A stretch of DNA of 64,000 nucleotides, from positions 5,394,001 to 5,458,000 of the forward strand of contig NZ_CP011868.1 of NCBI RefSeq assembly GCF_001294645.1. The letters are read 5' to 3'. The notes beneath the pieces were generated by a model. That model was not told the origin of the DNA. It searched no databases and worked only from the letters and a program-made list of their open reading frames with translations. Shown piece after piece: positions 33,984 through 42,820 of the stretch (its first letter is position 1; each line of letters begins with the position of its first letter). The translations under genes and the position numbers were made by a program. Source of the stretch: Pseudonocardia sp. HH130629-09. Lineage in GTDB: Bacteria > Actinomycetota > Actinomycetes > Mycobacteriales > Pseudonocardiaceae.

Positions 33984-34143
33984 ACAGCGCCCCCCGGGCG
34001 AGAGCCGGAACTCGGCCAGGCGGGGCGGGAACTCAGCCAGGCGGGAGCGGAACTCGGCCGAGCGGGAGCCGGAGCGCAGCAGCCAGGCGGGAGCAGGACT
34101 CCGCCGGGCCGGAGCAGCAGCTCAGCCGGGCCGCAGCGGGAAC
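33984..34143. repeat. Degenerate ~22-bp minisatellite between convergent genes
   Basis: About seven diverged units built on GGAACTCGGCCAGGCGGG (for example at 34008, 34028, 34050 and 34130) fill the space up to the stop codon of the oxidoreductase gene. A reversed unit (GGCCGAGTTCCGGG) lies near 33923, so the block brackets the palindrome. No coding potential. Confidence 0.55.
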
Positions 34144-35037
34144 TCAGCCGACCGCGCGCACGATCCGGTCGATCACTCGCTGCAGGTGCAGCGCCCGGGC
34201 CGCGTCCACCGGGAGGTCCGCACCCGAGCCGATCGCGTCCGCGAGGTCGTCGAGCAGCGCACCGAAGCAGGCGACCGCGTCGGCCTGGCGTCGGTCGAGC
34301 ACGTACCGGCCGCGGCCGTCCGCCCCGAGCCCGCCCACCAGCGCCACCTCGAACTCCGTCGGGTCCACCGGGACCCGCAGCGACAGCACGACCGAGCTGC
34401 GGGCACCGCCGTCGTGGACGAGGCCGATCCGCCACAGGTCGGGCTCGTCGCGGTGGGCGTGATCGACATCGACGACCGGGCCCAGCGCCGCGTCCAGCAG
34501 GTCCACGACGTGCGGGCCGACGTCGAGCAGCGCCCCGTGTTCGGCCCGCCACGACGACGCCGCGAACGGCCCGCCCAGCAGAGCCCCGGACAGCCAGCGC
34601 GCGGTCGCGGTGGTCCCCGGTCCGCCGGCACCCGCGGGGACCGCGTCGAGCCACGCCCGGATGGCCGGATCGAACCGCAGCGTCAGCATCGTCGCCGACC
34701 GGACACCGGAGGCCGCGACCGCGGCGGCGGCCCGCTCCGCGGCGGGCAGGTCCGCGGCCAGCGGCTTCTCCAGCACGACGTGCTTCCCGGCGTTCACCAC
34801 CCGCTCCAGCAGCTCGGCCTGCACCGCGGGCGGGACGGCGAACGCGACGGCGTCGCACGCGTCGATCAGGTCGTCGACGGAGGCGTGGACCGGACCGCCG
34901 GAGACGGCGACGACCTCGGCGGCCGCCGCCGGGCGTCGCGCCCACACCCCGCCCGCCGACCAGCGCGGATGGGCCGCGATGGCGGGCCCGTGCACCTTGC
35001 GCGCCCACGGTCCGGCTCCGAGCAGTCCGATTCGCAT
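34144..35037 (-). CDS. Gfo/Idh/MocA-family NAD(P)-dependent oxidoreductase
   Basis: A 297-residue protein. Rossmann motif RIGLLGAGPWARKVH (2-16), then FAVPPAVQAE and the signature VVLEKPLAADLPAAE carrying the EKP lysine. The C-terminal domain has LDVGPHVVDLLDAALG with the conserved His. ATG 35037 begins exactly at the Rossmann strand. The family oxidises or reduces sugars and related polyols; substrate unknown. Its first codons are part of a segment duplicated 700 bp away. Confidence 0.85.
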   Translation of the reverse strand: MRIGLLGAGPWARKVHGPAIAAHPRWSAGGVWARRPAAAAEVVAVSGGPVHASVDDLIDACDAVAFAVPPAVQAELLERVVNAGKHVVLEKPLAADLPAAERAAAAVAASGVRSATMLTLRFDPAIRAWLDAVPAGAGGPGTTATARWLSGALLGGPFAASSWRAEHGALLDVGPHVVDLLDAALGPVVDVDHAHRDEPDLWRIGLVHDGGARSSVVLSLRVPVDPTEFEVALVGGLGADGRGRYVLDRRQADAVACFGALLDDLADAIGSGADLPVDAARALHLQRVIDRIVRAVG

Positions 35038-35803
35038 CCGGGAATTCTCACCGCCGACGGCACCGATCACGACCTGGGGTCGGCGGCCGTGAGCGATGAT
35101 CCCGGGGGCGCGGCGGCCGCGGAGGGAGTGGACCCGGATCCCGCTCGGCCGTGGAAGACTCGGCCACATGGGCACAGCGACCTCGGGGAGCGGCGGCACC
35201 GACCGGATCATCCCTGTTCTGACGGTCTCGGACATCGACGATGCCGCCGGGTTCTACGCGCGGCTCGCCTTCGACGTGGTGGACCGGTACGACGGCTACC
35301 TCATCCTCGGGAAGGGCGACCTGGAGCTCCACCTGTCCGAGTGGGACGGCCACGATCCGACACGGAACGCAGGGACGACCTACCTTCGGGTGCCCGACGC
35401 GCAAACCGTCTACGACGACCTCCGTGAGCAGCTCGAACGCGACGGATGTCTCTACCCGGTACCGGCCTCCGGCCTCACCCCCGAGCTCACTGCCGGGCTC
35501 CGGGCGCGGGTGGAAGCCGGTGTCCCGACCGTCCGTCTCCACGAGATCGAGGACAAGCCCTGGGGGCTCAGGGAGTTCGCCGTCATCGACCCGAGCGGAA
35601 ACGCCATCCACGTCGGCCATCCCGTGGTCGGCTGAGCCTCCGGGGACCGCCTGCGGCCTGGATCAGGGCACTCGGGAACGCGGTGGGTACCGGCGATCAG
35701 CCCGACCTGCTCAGGGCTGGTGCAGCCCGATTCCCGTGCGGGCATTCTCACCGCCGACCGGCACCCTGCATGACCTAGGGTCGGCGGCCATGAGCGATGA
35801 TCC
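35025..35803. repeat. ~75-bp duplicated segment flanking the VOC gene
   Basis: 35025-35103 and 35725-35803 are imperfect direct repeats: both contain ATTCTCACCGCCGAC, GGGTCGGCGGCC and TGAGCGATGATCC. The segment spans the first codons of the oxidoreductase, the intergenic region, and the first codons of the Nudix gene. The left copy therefore carries a dead Nudix start (GTGAGCGATGATCC, 35090-), and the right copy a dead oxidoreductase start. Confidence 0.75.
35168..35635 (+). CDS. VOC-family (glyoxalase/bleomycin-resistance-like) protein
   Basis: A 155-residue protein with two beta-alpha-beta-beta-beta halves: IIPVLTVSDIDDAAGFYARL opens the first, and LREFAVIDPSGNAIHVGHP closes the second. 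The C-terminal DPSGNxIxxG signature is that of the VOC superfamily, close to bleomycin-binding (BLMA) proteins in lacking one metal ligand set. It is located between the two duplicated segments, so it appears to have been inserted there. Binding or resistance function is inferred; substrate unknown. Confidence 0.8.
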   Translation: MGTATSGSGGTDRIIPVLTVSDIDDAAGFYARLAFDVVDRYDGYLILGKGDLELHLSEWDGHDPTRNAGTTYLRVPDAQTVYDDLREQLERDGCLYPVPASGLTPELTAGLRARVEAGVPTVRLHEIEDKPWGLREFAVIDPSGNAIHVGHPVVG

Positions 35804-36596
35804 GGCGACGCAGCCGGTCGAGCCGAGGGCCGCCGCGACCGTCCTGTTGGTCCGCGACGAGCCTGCCGGCGGTGACCTGCAGGTCTTCCTGCAGCGACGA
35901 GTCGCCGGGATGGCGTTCGCCGGCGGCATGACCGTGTTCCCCGGCGGCGGGGTCTCCGCCGGGGACGAGCCGGACCCCGCCCGCTGGCGCGGCCCGGAAC
36001 CGGTCCTCTTCGGCGCCCGGCTCGCCCAGCCGGCGGGCCTGGCCGCCGCGCTGGTGACCGCGGCCGTCCGCGAGACGTTCGAGGAGTGCGGCGTGCTGCT
36101 GGCCGCCCCCACCGGCTCCGAACCCGGCCCGCTGGAGGCCGCCGCGGCCTGGCGGGACGACCTGGTCGCCCACCGCACCACGCTGCCGGAGCTGCTGGCG
36201 GCCCACGACCTGGAGCTGCGCGCGGACCTGCTGGTCCCGTGGGCCCGCTGGATCACCCCACCACGCAACCCGAAGCGCTACGACACCGCGTTCCTCGTCG
36301 CACGGGTGCCGGACGGCCAGGTCGCCGACGACGCCACCACCGAGGCCGTCGAGGCGCGCTGGTGGACCCCGGCCGAGGCGCTGGCCGGCTACGACGACCA
36401 CGATCTCAAGCTGATGCCGCCCACCCTGCGGACCCTGCAGGAGCTGGACCGCCACACCACCGCCGCCGACGTCCTCGCCGCGGCGGCCGAACGCGACATC
36501 GAGCCGATCACGCCCGAGGTGCGGCGCGAGGGCAGGGTCGTCACGATCACCCTGCCCGGCGATCCCGACTGGATCTACGAGGAGGCCGTCCGGTGA
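35790..36596 (+). CDS. Nudix hydrolase
   Basis: A 268-residue protein. The Nudix box lies across GGGVSAGDEP and AAVRETFEECGVLL, with a ~30-residue insertion between the Gly-rich part and the REXXEEXG helix. FPGGGV precedes it. The C-terminus includes WWTPAEALAGYD. This fits NUDT7/19-type (CoA/acyl-CoA) hydrolases with insertion. ATG 35790; the stop overlaps the next gene's GTG, giving a coupled pair with the metallo-beta-lactamase protein. Confidence 0.85.
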   Translation: MSDDPATQPVEPRAAATVLLVRDEPAGGDLQVFLQRRVAGMAFAGGMTVFPGGGVSAGDEPDPARWRGPEPVLFGARLAQPAGLAAALVTAAVRETFEECGVLLAAPTGSEPGPLEAAAAWRDDLVAHRTTLPELLAAHDLELRADLLVPWARWITPPRNPKRYDTAFLVARVPDGQVADDATTEAVEARWWTPAEALAGYDDHDLKLMPPTLRTLQELDRHTTAADVLAAAAERDIEPITPEVRREGRVVTITLPGDPDWIYEEAVR

Positions 36597-37381
36597 GCCA
36601 CCCGCTCTACGGAACCCTGCGCACCGCGCACCCGCTGGCGTCGGTGCTGCTGCAGGACAACCCCGGCCCGATGACGCTGGAGGGCACCAACACCTGGGTG
36701 CTGGCGGCCCCGGACGCGCACGACCGGATCGTCGTCGACCCGGGTGAGGACGACGGCAAGCACCTGGAGGCGCTGGCCGACGGCCCACCGGTCGCCGCGG
36801 TCGTCCTGACCCACCGCCACCACGACCACGCCGGCGGGATCGGCCGATTCGTCGAGCTGACCGGCGCACCCGTGTACGCCGCGGATCCCTCGCTGACCTC
36901 GGGGACCACCCCGCTGCTCGACGGCGCCGTCGTCACCGGTGGCGGGGTCGAGCTGGAGGTGCTGAGCACCCCCGGTCACACCTCGGACTCGGTGTCGCTG
37001 CTGCTGCGCGGCCCCGGCGCCGACGGCGTCGCGCTGCTCTCCGGCGACACCGTGCTCGGCCGCGGCACCACCGTCATCGCCCATCCCGACGGCACCCTCG
37101 GCCCCTATCTGGACTCGCTGCGCCGGATCGCGGGGATGCCCGCGGGCACCCCGGTCCTCCCCGGGCACGGGCCGGAGCTCCCGGACGCCGCCGAGACGGC
37201 GCGCCACTACCTCGCTCATCGCGAGCAGCGGCTGGAACAGGTCCGGGCGGCGCTGGAGCGGCTCGGGCCGGACGTGTCTGCCCGCGACGTCGTCGAGGTC
37301 GTCTACGCCGACGTCGACTCCTCGCTGTGGGACGCCGCCGAACTGTCGGTCCGGGCACAGCTGGATCACCTGCGTGGATGA
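36593..37381 (+). CDS. Metallo-beta-lactamase-fold hydrolase (Rv3677c/LACTB2-like)
   Basis: A 262-residue MBL protein: metal motif THRHHDHAGG (around 72-81), STPGHTSDSVSLLL with the third His, SGDTVLGRG with bridging Asp, and LPGHGPE with the last His. The opening NPGPMTLEGTNTWVL is characteristic of the LACTB2/Rv3677c subgroup of hydroxyacylglutathione-hydrolase-like or RNase-like enzymes. GTG 36593 overlaps the Nudix stop. Confidence 0.88.
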   Translation: MSHPLYGTLRTAHPLASVLLQDNPGPMTLEGTNTWVLAAPDAHDRIVVDPGEDDGKHLEALADGPPVAAVVLTHRHHDHAGGIGRFVELTGAPVYAADPSLTSGTTPLLDGAVVTGGGVELEVLSTPGHTSDSVSLLLRGPGADGVALLSGDTVLGRGTTVIAHPDGTLGPYLDSLRRIAGMPAGTPVLPGHGPELPDAAETARHYLAHREQRLEQVRAALERLGPDVSARDVVEVVYADVDSSLWDAAELSVRAQLDHLRG

Positions 37382-37487
37382 ACGGGGCTCCACGGAGCGT
37401 TGGACCGGCGAGGCCCGATCGGCCTAAGGTCCCCGCATCCGCGGGGGCGTCGCGATCCGTCGCCCCGTTCCGCCCGAAGGAGACCCC

Positions 37488-38240
37488 GTGCGTCGCACGA
37501 TCCTGGCCCTGGCCGCCGCGCTGCTGGCCCTCACCACCCTCGTCGGCTGCAGCAGCGCCGGGTCCGACACGCTGCGCGTCGGCACCGAGGGGACCTACAG
37601 CCCGTTCAGCTTCCAGGGCCCCGACGGGCAGCTGACCGGCTACGACGTCGAGGTCGCCCGTGCGGTCGGCGCCAAGCTGGGCAAGGAGGTCGAGTTCGTC
37701 CAGACCCCCTGGGACTCGATCTTCGCCGCGCTCGAGTCGCAGCGCATCGACCTCGTCGCCAACCAGGTCACGATCAACGACGAGCGGAAGGCGAGGTACG
37801 ACCTCTCGACGCCCTACACCGTGTCCGAGGGCGTGATCGTCACCCGCGCCGACGACACCGCGATCCGGAGCCTGGCCGACCTGCGGGGCCGCACCACCGC
37901 CCAGTCGGCGACCAGCAACTGGGCCGAGGTCGCCCGCGGCGCCGGGGCGAACGTCGAGGCCGTCGAGGGCTTCGTGCAGGCCGTCCAGCTGCTCAAGGAC
38001 GGACGCATCGACGCGACGGTCAACGACACCCTGGCCGTCGGCGAGTACGAGAAGTCGACCGGGGACAGGGGCGTCAAGGTCGCCGCCACCACCGGGGACA
38101 CCAGTGAGCAGGCCTTCGCCGCCCGCAAGGACAGCGGCCTGATGCCCGACGTGGACCGGGCACTGGCCGAGCTGGGGGCCGACGGCACCCTGGCGCAGCT
38201 GTCCGAGAAGTACTTCGGCAGCGACGTCAGCGGGGAGTAG
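37488..38240 (+). CDS. Polar amino-acid ABC transporter, substrate-binding lipoprotein
   Basis: A 250-residue periplasmic-binding-type protein. The signal peptide ends in lipobox LVGC (Cys23), so it is a lipid-anchored extracytoplasmic protein. SBP family 3 features: LRVGTEGTYSPFSFQGPDGQLTG spans the start, GYDVEVARAVGAKLG, and IFAALESQRIDLVANQ. GTG 37488 is preceded by GAAGGAGA. First gene of a three-gene operon with permease and ATPase; the ligand is probably a polar amino acid or cystine-like solute. Confidence 0.9.
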   Translation: MRRTILALAAALLALTTLVGCSSAGSDTLRVGTEGTYSPFSFQGPDGQLTGYDVEVARAVGAKLGKEVEFVQTPWDSIFAALESQRIDLVANQVTINDERKARYDLSTPYTVSEGVIVTRADDTAIRSLADLRGRTTAQSATSNWAEVARGAGANVEAVEGFVQAVQLLKDGRIDATVNDTLAVGEYEKSTGDRGVKVAATTGDTSEQAFAARKDSGLMPDVDRALAELGADGTLAQLSEKYFGSDVSGE

Positions 38241-38909
38241 ATGGATCCCGCCACCTGGGAGCTGATCGGCCGCAACCTGTGGCCGATGCTGAAGGCGACG
38301 GTCACGATGACCATCCCGCTGACGGCGATCAGCTTCGTGATCGGGCTGGCGCTGGCCCTGCTGCTGGCGCTGGCCCGCATCTCCTCGATCACGCCACTGA
38401 CCTGGCTGGCCCGCGTCTACATCTCGGTCATCCGCGGCACTCCGCTGCTGGTCCAGCTGTTCATCGTGTTCTACGCGTTGCCGCAGCTCGGGCTGGTGAT
38501 CGACCCGTTCCCGTCGGCGGTGATCGCGTTCAGCCTCAACGTCGGCGGCTACGCGGCCGAGATCATCCGGGCGGCGATCCTGTCCATCCCGAAGGGGCAG
38601 TGGGAGGCCGCGCAGACCATCGGCATGGGGTACGCGACGACGCTGCGCCGGGTGATCCTCCCGCAGGCCGCGCGGACCGCCGTCCCGCCGCTGTCGAACA
38701 CGCTGATCTCGCTGGTCAAGGACACGTCACTGGCCTCGACAATCCTGGTGACCGAGCTGCTGCGGGTCGCCCAGCTGGCCGCGGCGCCGACGTTCGACTT
38801 CTTCGCCCTCTACGGCGTGGCCGCGGTGTACTACTGGATCGTCTGCCTGATCCTCTCGTCCGTGCAGGTGCGGGTGGAGGCGCGGCTGGAGAGGTACGTG
38901 GCGCGATGA
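38241..38909 (+). CDS. Polar amino-acid ABC transporter permease
   Basis: A 222-residue HisM-type permease with about five membrane helices. It starts (ATG) on the base after the binding-protein stop. The N-terminal RVYISVIRGTPLLVQLF segment and the EAA loop EAAQTIGMGYATTLRRVILPQA are diagnostic. It forms the transmembrane pore, probably as a homodimer since only one permease gene is present. Confidence 0.93.
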   Translation: MDPATWELIGRNLWPMLKATVTMTIPLTAISFVIGLALALLLALARISSITPLTWLARVYISVIRGTPLLVQLFIVFYALPQLGLVIDPFPSAVIAFSLNVGGYAAEIIRAAILSIPKGQWEAAQTIGMGYATTLRRVILPQAARTAVPPLSNTLISLVKDTSLASTILVTELLRVAQLAAAPTFDFFALYGVAAVYYWIVCLILSSVQVRVEARLERYVAR

Positions 38910-39658
38910 GCGACCTGCTGACCGTCCGGGGCCTGCGCAAGTCCTTCGGGACGCTGGAGGTCCTGCGTGACATCGGGTTCGACGTCCCCGCCGGGACCGT
39001 GACCGCCGTGATCGGGCCGTCCGGCTCGGGCAAGACGACGGTGCTGCGCACCCTGAACGCGCTGGACCGGGCCGACGCCGGGGTGATCACCATCGGCGAT
39101 CTCGCGGTCGACTTCGGCGCCCCCGTCGACCGGGCCACGCTGGCCCGGTTCCGGTCCCGGACCGCGATGGTGTTCCAGTCGCACAACCTTTTCCCGCACC
39201 GCACCGTCCTGGAGAACGTCATCGAGGGCCCGGTGATCGTGCAGAAGCGGCCCCGGGCCGAGGCGACCGCGGACGCCCGGCGGCTGCTGGACCAGGTGGG
39301 GCTGGCCGAGAAGGCCGACCAGTACCCCTACCAGCTCTCCGGCGGCCAGCAGCAGCGCGTCGGTATCGCCCGTGCGCTGGCTCTCGACCCGCAGCTGATG
39401 CTGTTCGACGAGCCCACCTCGGCGCTGGACCCCGAGCTCCTCGGCGACGTCCTGCGGGTGATCAAGGCTCTCGCGACGGCGGGCCGGACGATGGTCATCG
39501 TCACCCACGAGATCCGCTTCGCCCAGCAGGTCGCCGACCAGGTCCTCTTCGTCGACGGCGGGGTGGTGGCGGAGTCCGGTCCGCCGTCGCAGGTGCTGGT
39601 CGAGCCGGCGCAGCCCCGCACCCGGCAGTTCCTGAAGCGGATCCTGGACCCGCTCTAG
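38906..39658 (+). CDS. Polar amino-acid ABC transporter ATPase
   Basis: A 250-residue GlnQ-type ATPase: Walker A GPSGSGKTT (around 34-42), Q-loop VFQSHNLFPH, signature LSGGQQQRVGIARAL, Walker B LMLFDEPTSALD, and switch His in VTHEI. ATG overlaps the permease stop (ATGA). The stop TAG lies in CTAG, where an IS481-family remnant begins, so the native downstream region has been lost or displaced. Confidence 0.95.
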   Translation: MSDLLTVRGLRKSFGTLEVLRDIGFDVPAGTVTAVIGPSGSGKTTVLRTLNALDRADAGVITIGDLAVDFGAPVDRATLARFRSRTAMVFQSHNLFPHRTVLENVIEGPVIVQKRPRAEATADARRLLDQVGLAEKADQYPYQLSGGQQQRVGIARALALDPQLMLFDEPTSALDPELLGDVLRVIKALATAGRTMVIVTHEIRFAQQVADQVLFVDGGVVAESGPPSQVLVEPAQPRTRQFLKRILDPL

Positions 39659-39855
39659 ATGTGATGTCCAGGCAGGTTGGTCAGGCGACTGATCGGCGGT
39701 AGGCCGTTGGTTGCGCTGTGGGGCCGGTGGTGATTGTAGAAGTGCAGCCAGCCGGGGAGCGCGTCTCGCCGAGCCGTTTCGCAGGGGTGGAAGCGGGCGT
39801 ATGCCCACCTGCGGTTCCCCCATGATCGGGGAGGCATCAGCTATAAGGGGTAGCG

Positions 39856-40146
39856 ATGCCAGAGGTACGGAAGCGCTACGACCGGGAGTTCCGTGACGGA
39901 GCGGTCCGGGTCGTGGAGGAGACGGGCAAGCCGATCGCCCAGGTCGCCCGTGACCTGGGGGTCAACGAGGGCACGCTGGGCAACTGGGTGGCCCGTGCAC
40001 GAGAGGCCCGCGAGGACACCGAGGGCCTGTCTCGCGGCGGCGTCGAGGAGCTCAAGCGGCTGCGCGCGGAGAACGCCGAGCTGCGGATGGAGCGTGATGT
40101 CCTCAAGCGATCCGTGGTCCTGTGGGTCAAGGAGGCGACGAAGTGA
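39856..40146 (+). CDS. IS3 OrfA (transposase HTH subunit)
   Basis: A 96-residue protein with N-terminal HTH (GKPIAQVARDLGVNEGTLGNW) and a leucine-zipper-like helix (EELKRLRAENAELRMERDVLKR), the usual OrfA layout. It ends four bases after the orfB GTG (GTGA overlap); orfB lies in the -1 frame, so a fused OrfAB can also arise by frameshifting. Confidence 0.92.
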   Translation: MPEVRKRYDREFRDGAVRVVEETGKPIAQVARDLGVNEGTLGNWVARAREAREDTEGLSRGGVEELKRLRAENAELRMERDVLKRSVVLWVKEATK

Positions 40147-41051
40147 GCGTGGCCCGTTTCATCGCCGACCAGAGGACCTTCCACCGGGTGCCGCACACGC
40201 TGGCCTGCGCCCTGTTGGGGGTGTCGATCTCCTGGCTGTACAAGTGGCTCGACCGCGCCGCGCGTTCCGACGGTGGTGCCACCGCGACCGAGAAGCGCCG
40301 CTGCGCGTTGGACGCCGCCGTGGCCGTGGCGTTCGACGACGCCCAGCGGCTACACGGCTCACCCCGTCTGCACGCCGACCTGTGTGAGGCCGGATGGTGG
40401 GTGTCGGAGAAGACCGTGGCGGACTCGATGCGCCGCCAGGGCCTGGTCGCCCGCCGGATCAAGCGGCACAACGGGCTGACCCGCCAGGACCGCACGGCGC
40501 CGAAGTTCCCGGACCTGCTTCGTCGGGGTTTCACTGCGGCCGAGCCGAACCGCAGATGGGTCGGGGACATGACCGAGATCCCCACCGCGGCCGGGAAGTT
40601 GTATCTGGCCACGGTGATCGACCTGTACTCGCGGCGGCTGCTCGGCGCGGCCACGGGGCTGCACCCGAACGCCGAGCTGGCGTGTGCGGCGATCCGGATG
40701 GCGGTGGCGGCCCGCGGCGGGGCGGACCGAATCGCCGGGGTGATCTTCCACACCGACCGCGGGTCGACCTACACCGCGGGCGCGTTCACCGCTCTGTGTC
40801 GGCGGCTCGACATCCGTCAGTCGATGGGCCGGGTCGGGTCGTGTTTCGACAATGCCGCGGCGGAGGCGTTCTTCTCCAGCCTGGAGTGGGAAGTGCTGTC
40901 CCGCAACGACTTCGACACCATCAGTAGGGCGCGGGCGGCGGTCATCGACTGGTGTTACGGCTTCTACAACCACCGGCGGCGACACAGTGCCGCCGCCGGG
41001 CTCTCACCGATCAACTACGAGAACGCCGCCCTCACCCGAGACGCGGCATAA
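40143..41051 (+). CDS. IS3 OrfB (DDE integrase-type transposase)
   Basis: About 302 residues. The HTH_21-type start (RFIADQRTFHRVPHTLACALL) is followed by the DDE core: WVGDMTEI (first Asp), VIFHTDRGSTYT (second Asp) and NAAAEAFFSSLEWE (Glu). The end is GFYNHRRRHSAAAGLSPINYE. GTG 40143 overlaps the orfA stop; the in-frame region upstream allows a -1 frameshift fusion. Intact. Confidence 0.92.
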   Translation: MSVARFIADQRTFHRVPHTLACALLGVSISWLYKWLDRAARSDGGATATEKRRCALDAAVAVAFDDAQRLHGSPRLHADLCEAGWWVSEKTVADSMRRQGLVARRIKRHNGLTRQDRTAPKFPDLLRRGFTAAEPNRRWVGDMTEIPTAAGKLYLATVIDLYSRRLLGAATGLHPNAELACAAIRMAVAARGGADRIAGVIFHTDRGSTYTAGAFTALCRRLDIRQSMGRVGSCFDNAAAEAFFSSLEWEVLSRNDFDTISRARAAVIDWCYGFYNHRRRHSAAAGLSPINYENAALTRDAA

Positions 41052-41144
41052 GAACCCTCCACGATCTCGGGGGAACCGCACACCCGTCGGCGAGGGTGCG
41101 GTGGAAACGTTCGATCTTGCCGTTGGTCTGAGGCCGGTAGGGCC

Positions 41145-42549
41145 GGGCCTGTCTCGTGATCGGTGTTTCGGCGTCGTTGCTCAGTAGGTCTCGGCTCCCG
41201 GCCAGCGGTCACCGAACGTGATGGCGAACGCGTTGATCACGGGCTTCCAACGCATCGTCCACCTCGTGCGGCCCGTCCCGGTCGGGTCCAGGCTGCGAGT
41301 CACAAGATACAAGCATTTCATCGTAGCCTGCTCAGTGGGGAAATGACCACGCGCCCGCACCGCGCGCCGGTAGCGGGCGTTAAGCGATTCGATCGCATTC
41401 GTAGAGCAGATCACCCTTCGAATCTCGACGTCGTAGTCCAAGAACGGCACGAACTCTTCCCACGCGTTGCGCCATAGCCGGATCATCGCCGCGTACTTAC
41501 GGCCCCATTTCTCGTCGAGCTCATCCATAGCGATAAGTGCTGCATTCGGGTTGGGCGCGGCATAGATTGGTTTGATGTCGCGCTTCACCGCGTCCCAGTC
41601 CTGTCGACCCACCAGCCGGAAAGTGTTTCGGATCAGGTGCACGACGCAGGTTTGGACAATGGTTTGCGGCCACACGTTGGCCACGACCTCCGGGAGTCCT
41701 TTGAGGCCGTCGCAGACCAGGAACAGCACGTCACGCACGCCGCGGTTCTTCAGGTCGACCAGCACGCTCATCCAGAACTTCGCGCCCTCACTGCCGACGC
41801 CCATCCACAGCCCCAGCACGTCCTTGCAGCCGTCCACGGTGACGCCGATGGCTGCGTAGACCGGCCGGTTGGCGACCTGCCCGTCCCGGACCTTGACGTG
41901 GACAGCGTCGATGAACACCGCGGCGTACACCGAATCCAACGGCCGACCAACCCAGTCATTCATCTCGGCGACGACCTTGTCGGTGATCCGCGAGACCGTC
42001 TCCTTCGATACTGACGCCCCATAGATGTCAGCGAAATGTGCGGAAACCTCCCCGGTCGTCATCCCTTTCGCATACAGCGACAGTACGACCTCGTCGACAT
42101 CTGTGAGGCGCCGCTGACGCTTCTTCACGATCTGCGGCTCGAAAGTGCTGGCCCTGTCTCTCGGAACGTCGATCTCCACGTCACCCGCGGCATCCGAGAG
42201 AACCGTCTTCGAGCGGGACCCGTTCCGCACGTTGGTGGATTCCCGGCCGGAGTCGGCCCGGTTCTTGTCGTGCCCGAGGTGCTCGGTCATCTCCTCGTTC
42301 AGCGCCGTTTCCAGAACATTCTTGGTAAAGAGCTTCAACAGGCCGTCCGGGCCGGTCAACGCCAGCCCGCGCGCCTTCGCCTCGGCCACCATCGCCGCCG
42401 CAGCGGCCCGCTCCGCCGACGCCTGCCGAGCAGGCTTCGGGTCACCCTCGCTTGGATCCACAAGGTCCGATGTCATCACTGTCCGTGCCCATCTCGCCGG
42501 ACCTCAGCCCGGCGTGTCGGACCGAAAACACCGATCTTGAAACAGTCCC
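41145..42549. mobile_element. IS256-family element type a, copy B (inverted)
   Basis: 1405 bp, inverted relative to copy A, same terminal repeats. Flanks GTAGGGCC (left) and GACAGATC (right) do not match, so no target duplication survives: left flank is the IS481 remnant and right flank an rRNA-methyltransferase fragment. A deletion or recombination has joined unrelated sequences here. Confidence 0.9.
41181..42479 (-). CDS. IS256-family transposase type a, copy B
   Basis: A 432-residue transposase identical to copy A except Ser for Pro in NRADSGRES. DDE residues are present. Intact frame, GTG 42479 or ATG three bases later. Confidence 0.92.
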   Translation of the reverse strand: MMTSDLVDPSEGDPKPARQASAERAAAAAMVAEAKARGLALTGPDGLLKLFTKNVLETALNEEMTEHLGHDKNRADSGRESTNVRNGSRSKTVLSDAAGDVEIDVPRDRASTFEPQIVKKRQRRLTDVDEVVLSLYAKGMTTGEVSAHFADIYGASVSKETVSRITDKVVAEMNDWVGRPLDSVYAAVFIDAVHVKVRDGQVANRPVYAAIGVTVDGCKDVLGLWMGVGSEGAKFWMSVLVDLKNRGVRDVLFLVCDGLKGLPEVVANVWPQTIVQTCVVHLIRNTFRLVGRQDWDAVKRDIKPIYAAPNPNAALIAMDELDEKWGRKYAAMIRLWRNAWEEFVPFLDYDVEIRRVICSTNAIESLNARYRRAVRARGHFPTEQATMKCLYLVTRSLDPTGTGRTRWTMRWKPVINAFAITFGDRWPGAETY

Positions 42550-42820
42550 GACAGATCCAGAGTCGCGCCCCACGCTGCAGGAAGTGCGTCGAGGGTTGAG
42601 GCGAGGTAGTAGCCGGTGCCTCCGGCGAGGTCGGCAACGAGCCCGGTCTGTCGTGGGGCGTGCTCGGCGGCGAATGCTGTGATCGTCGAGCGTAGTGCGT
42701 CGTAGTGGCCCTGGCCCAGGAACGATTCTCGGGCCGTCACCATCTCCGCGGTGTCTCCACGGTGGCGGCGTCGGCCGGACAGCAGGGTGAGGTGGCCCTG
42801 GCGGGCGATGTCGAAGGAAT
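42550..42820 (-). pseudogene. Fragment of an rRNA (guanine-N1) methyltransferase
   Basis: Between MITE B and IS256 copy B, the minus strand reads HSFDIARQGHLTLLSG, GDTAEMVTARESFLGQGHYD and LVADLAGGTGYYLAS, the order seen in RlmA/TlrB-type 23S rRNA methyltransferases (end of the zinc ribbon, linker, SAM motif I). The N-terminal Cys ligands were lost at the MITE junction and the catalytic C-terminus at the IS256 junction. Not functional. Confidence 0.7.

Larger units (their letters stand above)
39810..41080. mobile_element. IS3-family element
   Basis: 1271 bp with terminal repeats TGCGGTTCCCCCATGATCGG and (reverse) TGCGGTTCCCCCGAGATCG. It is flanked by CACC on both sides (39806-39809, 41081-41084), a 4-bp target duplication. 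It contains overlapping orfA and orfB and interrupts an IS481 remnant. Confidence 0.92.
39656..41144 (-). pseudogene. IS481-family transposase remnant split by IS3
   Basis: Two pieces of one minus-strand frame: 41144-41085 encodes PYRPQTNGKIERFHRTLADG and 39809-39660 continues WAYARFHPCETARR, GWLHFYNHHRPHS and RLTNLPGHH to the stop. The IS3 element at 39810 separates them. The N-terminal half is missing, cut by the IS256 element at 41145. The right end abuts CTAG, which also supplies the stop codon of the ABC ATPase gene. Confidence 0.8.

Noticed and set aside
41572..42599. Plus-strand ORFs opposite the IS256 transposase, repeated in both copies
   Set aside because: They recur only because the element recurs; the opposite frame holds the DDE transposase.
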